This document shows positions 10,025 to 22,300 of a stretch of 64,000 nt of DNA, in pieces. The DNA comes from Anaeramoeba ignava (lineage: Eukaryota > Metamonada > Anaeramoebidae): positions 105,526-169,525 of the forward strand of contig JAPDFW010000119.1 in NCBI GenBank assembly GCA_028826165.1. The letters run 5' to 3'. Under the pieces are notes generated by a model that saw only the letters and a program-made list of their open reading frames with translations, was not told the origin of the DNA and ran no database searches. A program made the position numbers and the translations under genes. Position 1 is the stretch's first letter. Each line of letters starts with the position of its first letter.

Positions 10025-13000
10025 ATGAATATTTGGCAAATATTAGAAAAAAATGATATCAAATTATTAAATCAAATAGAATTCATTCCAAAAGCAAATT
10101 TAGTAAAAAAAGACAAAACATGTTTACATTTTGCTTGTAAAAAGAATTCTATTGAAATTATTCAATTCTTAATTAATAAAGGAATTGATATAAATGCAAA
10201 AACAAAAAATAATGAAAATTGTTTACATTTTGCTTGTAAAAAGAATTCTATTGAAGTTATTAAATTCTTAATTAATAAAGGAGCTGATATAAATGCAAAA
10301 ACAAAAAATAATTCAACATGTTTACATTTTGCTTGCCAAAATAATTCTATTGAAGTTATTCAATTTTTAATCAATAAAGGACTTGATTTAAATGCAAAAA
10401 CAAAAGATAATGAAAATTGTTTACATTTTGCTTGTAAAAAGAATTCTATTGAAGTTATTCAATTCTTAATTAATAAAGGACTTGATTTAAATACAAAAAC
10501 AAAAAATAATTCAACATGTTTACATTTTGCTTGTAAAAAGAATTCTATTGAAATTATTCAATTCTTGATTAATAAAGGAATTGATATAAATGCAAAAACA
10601 AAAAATAATTTGAATTGTTTACATTTTGCTTGTCAAAATAATTCTATTGAAATTATTCAATTCTTGATTAATAAAGGACTTGATATAAATACAAAAACAA
10701 AAGAAGATGAAAATTGTTTACATTTTGCTTGTAAAAAGAATTCTATTGAAATTATTCAATTCTTGATTAATAAAGGACTTGATTTAAATGCAAAGAACAA
10801 AAGATAATGAAAATTGTTTACATTTTGCTTGTCAAAATAATTCTATTGAAATTATTCAATTCTTAATCAATAAAGGAATTGATTTAAATACAAAAACAAA
10901 AAATAATGAAAATTGTTTACATTCTGCTTGTAAAAATAATTCTATTGAAATTATTCAATTCTTGATTAATAAAGGAATTGATTTAAATGCAAAAACAAAA
11001 AATAATTCAACATGTTTACATTTTGCTTGTCAATTTAATTCTATTGAAGTTATTCAATTTTTAATCAATAAAGGAATTGATTTAAATGCAAAAACAAAAG
11101 AAGATGAAAATTGTTTACATTTTGCTTGTCAATTTAATTCTATTGAAATTATTCAATTTTTAATCAATAAAGGACTTGATATAAATGCAAAAACGCATTA
11201 CAATTTGTCAGCATTACATTACTCTTCTTTCAATAACTCAAAAGAAGTTATTAAATTCTTGATTGATAAAGGAATCGATATAAATACAAAAACAAAAGAA
11301 GATGAAAATTGTTTACATTTTGCTTGTCAAAATAATTCTATTGAAATTATTCAATTCTTAATTAATAAAGGAATCGATTTAAATGCAAGAACAAAAGATA
11401 ATGAAAATTGTTTACATTTTGCTTGTCAAAATAATTCTATTGAAGTTATTAAATTCTTAATTGATAAAGGACTTGATATAAATGAAAAAATAAAAAATAA
11501 TTCAACATGTTTACATTTTGCTTGTCAATATAATTCTATTGAAGTTATTAAATTCTTGATTGATAAAGGACTTGATATAAATGCAAAAACAAAAAATAAT
11601 TCAACATGTTTACATTCTGCTTGTCAATTTAATTCTATTGAAGTTATTCAATTCTTAATTGATAAAGGACTTGACATAAATGCAAAAACAAAAAATAATT
11701 TGAATTGTTTACATTCTGCTTGTCAATTTAATTCTATTGAAGTTATTCAATTCTTAATTGACAAAGGACTTGATATAAATGAAAAAACAAAAAATAATTC
11801 AACATGTTTACGTTTTGCTTGTGAATATAATTCTATTGAAGTTATTAAATTCTTGATTGATAAAGGAGCTGATATAAATTCAAAAACAAAAAACAATGAA
11901 AATTGTTTACATTCTGCTTGTAAAAATAATTCTATTGAAATTATTAAATTCCTAATTGAAAAAGGACTTGATATAAATGAAAAAACAAAATTTGATACAT
12001 CACCTTTTCATCTTGTCTGCCAATATAATTCTATTGAAGTTATTAAATATTTAGTTGAGAAAGGAGCTGATATAAATGCATATACTTATTGGAAAGAAAC
12101 ACCTTTATATTTTGCTTGCCAATATAATTCTATTGAAGTTATCGAATATTTGGTTAATAAAGGAGCTGATATAAATGAAAAAACAAAATTTGATACATCA
12201 CCTTTGCATCTTGTCTGCCAATATAATTCTATTGAAGTTATTAAGTATTTAGTTGAGAAAGGAGCTGATATAAATGCGAAAAAAAAACATAATTTAAATT
12301 GCTTACATTTAGCTTGCCAATATAATTCACAACTTGAAATTATAAAATATTTAGTTGATAAAGGGATTGATATAAATGAAAAAACAGAAAATGATTTGAA
12401 TTGCTTACATTTAGTTTGTCAATATAATCCACAACTTGAAATTATCAAGTATTTATTTGAGAAAGGGATTGATATAAATGCAAAAACAACCCAAAACAAA
12501 ACAGCCATTTCAATACTTATTGAATTGAAAAATCAAAATGGCATCAAGTTTTTATTAATGAATGGCGCAGATATTACAGACTTGGAAAAAGAAAAATTTA
12601 CAAATGAATTTACTGAAATGCTTATGAAAGTTTATTCAATTAACCAAGATTTGAATAACTTGCTAAATTCACAAGAAGATTTCTTCGATTTCCAAATCAA
12701 ATGCAAAGATTCTTTCCATTTTCATCTCCATAAATTGATTTTATTATTAAGATTTGATAGCAATAACACAATTTTACAAAAATTTATCAACATTTGCCAA
12801 CAAAAACCAAAAGAAGATGTTCAACTTGCTTTGAATTTTATTTACACTGGGTTTTTTGATTTGGATCAATTCCAAAAATTAATCAACGAAAATGAAATCA
12901 TTTCAACATTTTTCAAAGAAATTGGATTGGATTCAAATTGGATTGAATCAAAAAAAGGAAGAAAAGGAATAATAAAAGATTTATCCAATTTATATCAACA

Positions 13001-13286
13001 AAACGAAACAAAAGATTTTACAATCATTTGCGAAGAAAAAGAAATCAAGGCTCATAAACTCATTTTATTCGCAAGAAGTGAATTATTTAAGGGAATGTTT
13101 TTAAATGTTCAAGATCCATCCAATAAAGTTCATGATTATTCAGGAAAATCATTTGAAACAATTCAACAATTGGTTTATTTTCTTTATCATGATCAATTTG
13201 ATGAAACAAAAGAAATCAAAGAAGAATTTGAAGATTTGAAAGATTATTATCAATTAAATCAAAATTCAATAATTGATTTAATTTGA
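10025..13286 (+). CDS. Ankyrin-repeat protein with C-terminal double BTB (one frame break)
   Basis: About 25 ankyrin repeats of 33 residues (typical unit NCLHFACKKNSIEIIQFLIN) are followed by two BTB-like segments. One lies near DFQIKCKDSFHFHLHKLIL. The second, KDFTIICEEKEIKAHKLILF, is followed by SELFKGMFL. Ankyrin arrays bind proteins and BTB domains dimerise or recruit Cullin-3, so a ubiquitin-ligase adaptor role is plausible inference. The start is placed at MNIWQIL because the upstream frame is AT-rich leader; an earlier in-frame ATG lies at 9959. At 10791-10800 the sequence reads CAAAGAACAA where the other repeats have CAAAAACAA. This one extra base ends the first frame at 10807, and the second frame carries on the repeats without loss. 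The repeats are strikingly alike at DNA level. The C-terminus is related to the RCC1-BTB family of this window. Confidence 0.8.
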
Positions 13287-13345
13287 AAATTTATAAAGAA
13301 AAAAAGAAATGTTTGATTTTTTTGTTTCATTTTCGTTTTATTGGT

Positions 13346-16300
13346 TCATTTTTTTGAAGCTTTTAATTGATTTTGGAAATTCTCAATATTCAATAAAGAT
13401 TTGAATTGGAAATAAACTTCTTCTTTTTCATTTAATTTAAGTTTCAAAAGAGGTTTTAAATTTGAAAAACGAAAAACAAGATTTTCAATTAAAAAAGTGG
13501 ATTCTTCTTTAGGAGTTGCAATAACAAGAGAAATATCATCAACAAGCAAGAAAACCTTGTTTAAAATTTTGTTGCAAGAAGAACGCAAAACGCGAGCCAA
13601 AAAAAAGTTGCTTCGAATTTGGTTGAAAAAATGAATAAATTGAGTCAAAATTTGAGGATCAATCAATTCAAATGCAATTTTTGTAGCTTCAGAACGCAGA
13701 ATAATCATCTCCTCCTTTTGAATCAGATACAAAGATGGATCGGAGAATCGGAATTGCTTGACAATTTTGTTTTGCACTTTGCAGATGATGATTTTATGCT
13801 GATGGAAAATAACATGTCCTTTGATTTGATATTTTTTAGTAATAAAATTTGATTTGAATATTTTATTTTGAGAATCGTTTTGATATTCATCATTTTTTTG
13901 CGAGGAATCCTGCTCAGCTTCAACCTCTTCCATTTCAATTCCAAATGTCTCTGATTGAGTATTTGTGTTGTGAGTATTTTCTTGATTTTTGTTCTCAATT
14001 TCATTGATTTCGATCAAATTATCTTCCATTTCTTGATATTTATGCGCATTTTTTTCAAAACTTGAAACGAGATTTTTGGATCGAATAATTTCTGCAAAAG
14101 ATTGAATAAATTTATCTTTTTGTGCTTCTTCTGGAAAAGATATTTTGAATAACCGAGAAAATTTGGATAATTTTGTTCGAATTAAAAACAAATTTGGTTT
14201 TTTTGGATGAATAAAAAGAAGGCAATTGGAAGAGTATAAAAACTCGAAATAGGAATGTGGGAATTTCTCAAATGAAATGGAGAAGAAGGTGTCATTCAAT
14301 TCAATTGATGCATTTTGTTTTTCAGAATTTGCAATGTTTGCGAAAATTTGGATCGAAAAAGAACTTGGAATTGTGATTTTTGGTTTTGGATCACGAAATT
14401 CAATAAAATGAACCAAAACTAGTTTGAATTGGCTTGAAAACTCGTCTTTTGGCTCCAGATATGATTTGGATCGCTTATTTTTTTGGTCGAGAATCTTTTG
14501 GATCAACAAATTTTTTTGCGTTGAATTTTGACATTCAATGTTCATTTCGTGTTGATATTTTGAAGAGAAAAATTTGAGAGTTAAAGAGCGTTTTTCAAGA
14601 GGCGAAAAGAAGATCTCCAGCGCTTGATATGAAACCTTTCTTTGATTGCGACGGAAATGATAATGCAAATATGCTGGTTCTAGTCTTAGTTTTGTGGGTA
14701 AAACGACCTGCGTTTTTGTTACTAAATTCACATGAAATTCTTTTAATTGAAGCATTTGCCTTGAGTTTTTTAAGCAGAGCATAAACGCTTTTTTGTCCTC
14801 AATTTCAAAGAACTCGAAATAATAGCGTTGGCTTGAGTTGATCCATTCCAAAACATTTAAATTCTCAACAAAATATTCAGAATGCAAAATGCAATCTTTT
14901 TCAACTTCAATAAAACTTCTTTTTTTTGTATCGAGATCATCCACTTCAATAATGGTTCCCGAGTGGATGATTTGGAATACTTTTGGAAGTGGCTTCTTTT
15001 CGTTGGGGTCAAACATTCTGATCCTGAAAAATTTTCTGGGAAGATCCAGACCAGGAATTTGTTGGAACGCGAGTTGCTGACTTTTTTCTTCAGACAAATT
15101 AGGCAATTTTGATTGGATTGAGAAATCAACCAATTTGTCACCAGCTTCTTTTGGTGGCATACTTACTGAATCCATGAGAGAAAATATCTTTTTGAGCTTC
15201 CCAAATCTCTTCATAAACAAAATTCTGTTTTCTTCTGAGTCAAAACGAATAAAGATTTTTTCTTCATCAAATACAAAGAAAACCTCGCAATTTCGAGTGT
15301 AATCAACAAGCGGTTTAATTTGCGTGAGATTGAAGTCTCTTTCCATGTTTCCTTTTGTGATTAAAATTACGACTTTTCTTTGTTGCGGTTTAATTTTGAG
15401 AATTCCTTTTACAAATTTTGTGTGATGTTGAAGTGTGACTTGTATTGGATAGCTTGATCCATACTTGATAATCTGAGGAAACGCTGCGAGAATTTGCTGA
15501 ATGCTTTTTTCCGAATCAAATACTTTCATTGTCTGAACAAAATTATTTTTTATAGATGAATTTTCAAACTGAAAATGAAGTTCGGAAAAATTCCCCAATT
15601 TTTGGAATCTAATTTTAACATCTGAATCTGTGTTTTTGTGAGGCAATTCCTCACGATTCGGCAAGTGATATTTCGCAAATATCCCAAATTGGTTCAAAAC
15701 AAGAAGTGAGTCGAGCTTGAAAACAAGTGTTTGATTTTCCATTATTATTCCTTCTTGTGATATTGTTGATATAAACTTATTTTCCTTTTCTTCAATTTTG
15801 GAGAAGAAATAATCCTCTGCATCCAAATATAAAAGAAACTGCCTTTGATTGAACTCTAACATTTGCCGCGTATCCTCTGCCTTTTTGCTGCTAGAAAAAA
15901 CAAGGGCGATAGAAAAGTCTTTTGAAATTTTAATCATCAATTCATTTGATTCATTTCCTTTGTTTTTATCATCAATATAAAACTCCATTAATTGCGTGTA
16001 TTGCAAAGGAAAAACACAAGGTTTTGCATTCTTCTCCTTCGGATTTTCATCTTCATTTTGCATTTGATTATAGGAGTCATAAGTGATGATGTAAATAAGA
16101 TCTGGCGAAACAACAATTGATCCACTTTCGATTTTTGATTCATTTGTTTTGATTAAGCACTTCTTTGTTTCGTACAGATTTTCATTGCTAAACCAATTCT
16201 TGATAAATTGGTTCGAACGTTTCCGCAAAATTTCCAATTGCAATCCAAAAGAAACCGTTTCTTCAAAACTTGAGAAACGAAGTGAAACAAAATACTTTTC

Positions 16301-17687
16301 ATCAATTTGGAATATTATATCTTTTCCTCCAAAAAAAGGGTATTCTATATGTGAATATATCGAGTATTTCCTTGAAATGCTGATATTTTTATTGAAAATA
16401 TTGAAATGATTTCTATTGAAAACAACTTCAACTTTCCCTTGTTCAGATCCAATTGAATTGAGCAGAATTGGGTTGAAATGTGGATTTTGGATTCCAGAAC
16501 ATTCTAACTGATAAGTTAATATTAGAGGGATAAAACTTGTTTCATTCTGTAAAGTTTCTCTTTTAAGTTTGTGATCAAATATACTTTGATATTTATTCGT
16601 TTTTAAATTTGGATTGGAAATTGAATTACTTGCCATTTTTGAATGTATTTCTGGCATACTTGAATGAATTGAGCTTCGAACAAGTGAAATATTATTTTCT
16701 TGATTTGATTTCTTTCCGTGTTTTTCCTTTTCAACAGATTTTTGTTGATAAAAAATTAGATAAAGATTGACAAGGATATCTCTTTGTCTTGAATTTTTCA
16801 TTTCAATTAAAAATGATAAATCAGAATCAATTCTTATCATCAAATTCGATAAATTTGTTTTATCAAGAAAGAAATGAATGGCTTTTTCGTAATTAAATTG
16901 GTGCTTTTCATTTCGGGTTTTGTTTTGGATTGTGAATTGATTTGGTGATATTTGGATATTTCCTTGATTTTTATTTTTTTTGTGATTTTTTTGATATGAA
17001 ATGATTCTGATAGAAAATTTCTTTTTTTTCTTCAATAAAATTTGGGAAATCTTGTTCTGCAAATACATTTTTTGCTGAATGTTTGATTCCTGCATGATTT
17101 GTGATTTGATCATAAAATCATGCAAATTGGAAAGTGAAGATTCAAGTGATTGAATGACTTCAATTTCTTTATCACTTGCGAATTGAGTAAAAGTGAAAAA
17201 GTGGTTTAAATTGTTTTGATTTTCTTTTTTCAATTGATCCCTGTTTGTTTTTGCTTTGTTTATTTTTGATCATTGGAATAAACTGTTCGTTTCCTGTTTC
17301 TTTTCTTTGTTTTTTGGAAATTTCTCTTATTCTTGTTATTAATTCCAAAAAAATTCTCATTTGATCTTCTTTATCAATTTTTTTTGAATCAATTAAATAT
17401 TCATTTTCAATTCCAAATGAAATACAAGCTTTATTAAGAAGATCTATTAATTCTTCAATATTTTTTTTATGACTTATTTGTTTTTTTTTTGTTAAATCAA
17501 AAAGGAAAAAAAAAGGATTTGAATAAAATGAATAAAGTTACTTTTTAATTTCTTGAATTGAAATTAATTTTGAAATTTTATTCATTGCTAAACATAAATT
17601 TTGAATAATTTTTGCTGTATTTTGTTGAGGAGTGACAAGTTTTTTTGTTATATTACTTAGCCATTCAAAAGCAAATAAAATTTCCAT
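13346..17687 (-). CDS. Large protein with probable N-terminal CH domain and PH-like body, function unknown
   Basis: Three exons give 1,409 aa: 17542-17687, 17284-17472 and 13346-17240, joined in phase. The second intron is only 43 bases (17241-17283) and is needed to leave the frame that otherwise stops. Residues 1 to about 110 resemble a calponin-homology domain: an N-terminal EWL segment, then NIEELIDLLNKACISFGI and a KIDKEDQMRIFLELITRI helix. The remainder alternates beta-rich stretches with Lys/Arg-rich helices several times (for example KGILKIKPQQRKVVILITKG, and SGTIIEVDDLDTKKRSFIEV). That pattern fits several divergent PH-like folds. An acidic Asn/Glu-rich linker lies near residues 1150-1200. 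A cytoskeletal or membrane-associated scaffold is a guess from the domains. It is convergent with the ankyrin-BTB gene, 59 bp apart. GC is higher than in its neighbours. Confidence 0.66.
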
Positions 17688-17834
17688 TATTTAAAAAAGG
17701 AAAAAAATGAAAAGGAAAAAAAAAATCAATTTTCGCAAAATTTGGGAAAATTGAAATCAGTAAAACAAAGCAAAACAAAATAAAATAAAATAAAACAAAA
17801 CAAAACAAAGCAAAACAAAACAAAATTGATTTGC
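17688..17834. other. Short A/T-rich spacer upstream of the CH gene
   Basis: This segment holds AAAATGAAAAGG-type runs next to the CH-gene start, then AAAACAAAGC-type repeats. No gene is seen. Confidence 0.5.
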
Positions 17835-19290
17835 CATTTTTTATATTTATTTGTTAAATATTTAAATAATAAAATATTTAAATCTAAAACATTAAATTAT
17901 TATTTTAATAATAAAATTAAATATTAAATTATATTTTTAAATTAATTTATAAATTAAATATTAAATTAAATCTATTCTTATTTTTTATATTTATATGTTA
18001 AATATTTAAATAATAAAATATTTAAATCTAAAACAACAAATTATTATTTTAATAATAAAATTAAATATTAAATTATATTTTTAAATTAATTTATAAATTA
18101 AATATTAAATTAAACCTATTCTTATTTTTTATATTTATATGTTAAATAATTAAATAATAAAATATTTAAATCTAAAACATTAAATTAATATTTTAATAAT
18201 GAAATTAAATATTAAATTATATTTTTAAATTAATTTATAAATTAAATATTAAATCAAATTTATTCTTATTTTTATATTTATTTGTTAAATATTTTAAATA
18301 ATAAAATATTTAAATCTAAAACAATAAATTATTATTTTAATAATGAAATTAAATATTAAATTATATTTTTTAAATTAATTTTATAAATTAAATATTAAAT
18401 CAAATCTATTCTTATTTTTTATATTTATATGTTAAATATTTTAAACAATAAAATTATTTAAATCTAAAACATTAAATTATTATTTTAATAATAAAATTGA
18501 ATATTAAATTATATTTTTAAATTGATTTATAAATTAAATATTAAATTAAATCTATTCTCATTTTTTATATTTTTATGTTAAATATTTAAATAATAAAATA
18601 TTTAAATCTAAAACAATAAATTAATATTTTAATAATGAAATTAAATATTAAATTATATTTTTAAATTAATTTATAAATTAAATATTAAATTAAATCTATT
18701 CTCATTTTTTATATTTATTTGTTAAATATTTAAATAATAAAATATTTAAATTTAAAACAATAAAATTATTTTCAATAATAAAATTAAACATTAAATTATA
18801 TTTTTAAATTGATTTATAAATTAATATTAAATTAAACCTATTCTTATTTTATGTTAAATAAAATATTTAAATCTAAAACATTAAATTAATATTTTAAAAT
18901 AAAATTAAACATTAAATTATATTTTTAAATTGATTTATAAATTAAATATTAAATTAAATCTATTTTCATTTTTTATATTTATTTGTTAAATATTTAAATA
19001 ATAAAATATTTAAATCTAAAACATTAAATTAATATTTTAATAATAAAATTAAATATTAAATTATATTTTTAAATTAATTTATAAATTAAATATTAAATTA
19101 AATCTATTCTTATTTTTTATATTTATATGTTAAATAATTAAATAATAAAATATTTAAATCTAAAACATTAAATTATTATTTTAAACATAGAATTAAATAT
19201 TAAATTATATTTTTAAATTATTTTATAAATTAAATATTAAATTAAATCTTATTCTTATTTTTTATATTTTTAAAATTATTAAAAATTAAA
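17835..19290. repeat. Satellite array, unit about 144 bp, about ten copies
   Basis: The landmark TATTCTTATTTTTTATATTT (or its TATTCTCA variant) recurs at about 17971, 18115, 18258, 18406, 18551, 18696, 18837, 18960, 19103 and 19248. Each is followed by TTAAATAATAAAATATTTAA, an ATCTAAAAC box and an ATATTAAATTATATTTTTAA box. The unit is therefore about 144 bp, with one shortened copy near 18840. Copies differ by point changes and small indels. No open frame is conserved. It lies between the 3' end of Lon and the 5' end of the CH gene. Confidence 0.88.
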
Positions 19291-19354
19291 TTGTGAATTA
19301 AGAGATTTAATGCTTCTTTTTATTGATTTGCTTTGACTTGTTTTATTTATTGAA

Positions 19355-22300
19355 TTATTTTTCAAAAATTTCATCAAAAACTTGTTGAAAAGTCTGAACA
19401 AAAACAGGAGAAATTCCTTGTTTTATAATAGGATTAATACGGTCCCACTCATTAATATTATCTCTTGGCAAGATGACGAAAAAGATACCAGCACGTTTTG
19501 CAGCAATAACCTTTTCCTGCAAGCCACCAATTGGCAAAACTAAACCTGTCAAAGTGACTTCACCTGTCATAGCATAACCAGGTTTAACAGGTTTTTGCAT
19601 AGCAAGGGATAAAAGGGAAGTAACCATTGTGATGCCAGCAGAAGGGCCGTCTTTTGGAGCAGCGCCATGAGGGATATGCATATGAAGAGAACGTTCAAAA
19701 TTTTTATTTTTTGGATCCAATTTATTCAAAAACTGTTTTGCAAAAGAAAAGGCAATTTGGGTGCTTTCTTTCATAACATTGCCTAAGCGTCCTGTGATCT
19801 TCAGACTTCCTTGTTTGTGGTACATTGAGTCTTTCTTATCAGACTTTCCTTTGTTAATGATATTTGACTGAAGATCGGAAAAAATTGTTTCGATGAAAAT
19901 GACCGACCCACCATAAGGTGTCCAACTGAGACCAGGAACCACACCTGGGCCTGGATGGGGATATATGTTCTCATCCTGGAACTCTGGTTTTCCGAGGTAG
20001 TCCATAATTTTCTGTTCATCGAGTCTTACTTGAAAATCCATTCTTTTTTTTTGATCTAAATCAACATATTGAAGTGCTATTTTTCTAAATATTTTTTCAA
20101 TTTGTTTTTCCAAGTTTCGAACACCTGCTTCTCGACAGTATTTGTCGATTATAAACTTGAGAATTTTGTCATCAAAAATTATTTTTGATTCTGGAATTGC
20201 AGTTTGAGTTGCAATTTTTGGAATTAAATATCGACTTGCAATTGCTTTTTTTTCATCTAAAACATAACCAGAAAGTAACATGATTTCGAGTCTATCTAAT
20301 AAAGCTGGTGGAATTGTATTTGTTTGATTTGCTGTTACTATAAAGAGTATTTTGGATAAATCAAATGGGATATCAAGATAATGATCAAGAAATGAACTAT
20401 TTTGAAGTGGATCCAAAACTTCAAGAAGTGCTGATGCTGGATCTCCTTTATAATTTGATCCAATTTTATCGATTTCTTATTTTAATTTTATAAATCAATT
20501 TTAATTTTATAAATCAATTTGAATTTTATAAATAAATTTTAATTTTATAAATCAATTTTAATTTTATAAATCAATTTTAATTTTTTATACCATCAATCAA
20601 AATAACTGGATTATTTGTTTGAACTACTTTTAATGCTTGAATAATTTTTCCTGGTAATGCTCCAACATAAACTCTTCTATGTCCTTTAATTTCTGCAAAA
20701 TCATCTAATCCTCCAACTTAAAATTATAAATTAAAATTATAAATTAAAATAATTAAAATAATTAAAATTAAAATAATTTAAAAATTCTTCTTCAAATTCA
20801 CCTGAAAAACGATAAAATTTCCTTCCAAGTGCTCTTGCAATACTTTTTCCAACTGATGAATTATGTGTAACACTAAAATCTCCTAATAAAAATCTTTGAT
20901 TGCAATCTAATTCAAATCCATAATAATTTCCATATCCAATATAATCAACTTTAATCAAATCAAACAAAATTTTATTCTTTTTTTCTTGTTGATTTCCAAT
21001 TTGTTCAAAATTTTCAATTATTATCCAATAAGAATCGTTTTGAGTTGAATTTCTTGAATAAAATTGATTTTTTCCAAATTTTGTTTCAATTCCAAGAGAA
21101 CGACACAAATAAACAACATCCATCAAAAAATTGTGAGAATTTATATTCATTTTAAAAGAATTTGTTTGATCTATTCTTTTTCCAATTGAATTCAAAATTC
21201 CCAATAAAATTTGGAAACGAATATTTCTATTATTAACTTTATAAGCATCTGGAATCTTCATTTGATCACAAATTTCAAAACATAAATCATGAGGAACTTT
21301 CTGGGAAATCAACGAGAAATAAACATCTTCAGATTTAGCTCCATTTTGATCTAATTCACAAAGTAAAGAACCGAGACGATAGGCATCAAGAGGAACTTTT
21401 TTATCAGGAAAATCTACAGAGACTCGAAAACCTGCATAATGCCTTTTCCAGTTCTCGGATTTCTTTAAATACTTCTTAATAGAAATATCAACAACATCAC
21501 CTTCCTTATTAACATTTTGATTTCCAAATAAATTTGATTTTGCAAATTGATTTGCTTTTTCCCAAATTTTTTGTTTTTCAATAACATAATTTTCTGAATT
21601 ATCAACATGAAATGCTTTTGAATGTTGAATATGGTTTTGAAACCACGAAACAATAAATGCTTTGGTTTTCTCATTCCAAACAATTTGATAAGAATCTCCA
21701 TGGAACATCAATGAAAGTACATGATTTTTGTTGACAATATATGATCCTTGGCTTGATAAATACGACACTTTGAAAAGCTTTCCAAATCCCTTTGAAATTG
21801 ATTTCACATTCCTTTCACTTGAATCATCTCCCATAATTTTATCACCACATTGAATATTTTGAACATTTTTAATTTTTCCATCAAAAAGTAAAATTTTGGT
21901 ATTAAATCCCAAACATTTGCCAACACCAGGAGGGCCCACCAAACAGACAATCTTTCCATAAGGGCCATCCCGAAGATTTTCCACTGCAATAAACTCCAAA
22001 ATTCTTTTTTTTAAATCTTCAAGTCCATAATGATCTTCATCAAGGATTTTTTTGGATTCCTCAAGATTTGTACTTGTTGGTGTAGTTATTCCCCAAGGCA
22101 ACGAAGAGATCCATTCAAGATAGTTTCTGATAACAACTGCGTTTGAATCAAATTTTTCTAATCCTGATAATTTTTCTAATTCTTCCTTGAATACTTTCAT
22201 TGCCATAGTGGATAATTTTTTTCCTTCAATTTTCTTTTGAAATTTTTTGATTTCTGGTTTTTCTTCCGTTAAAGATTCTTTTTCTAGATTGAGATCCTCG

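Noticed and set aside
14838-15141. Opposite-strand and shifted open frames inside the CH/PH-like gene, and similar shadows in CYFIP, SNX and Lon
   Set aside because: Short, without family features, and overlapping well-supported exons.
17835-19290. CRISPR-like array
   Set aside because: Units are tandem without distinct spacers and the genome is eukaryotic; no cas-like gene is present.
20860-21915. Retained spliceosomal intron instead of an intein
   Set aside because: The insert is fully open, carries intein end motifs, is less AT-rich than the introns and has no GT/AG at the boundaries that would restore Lon.
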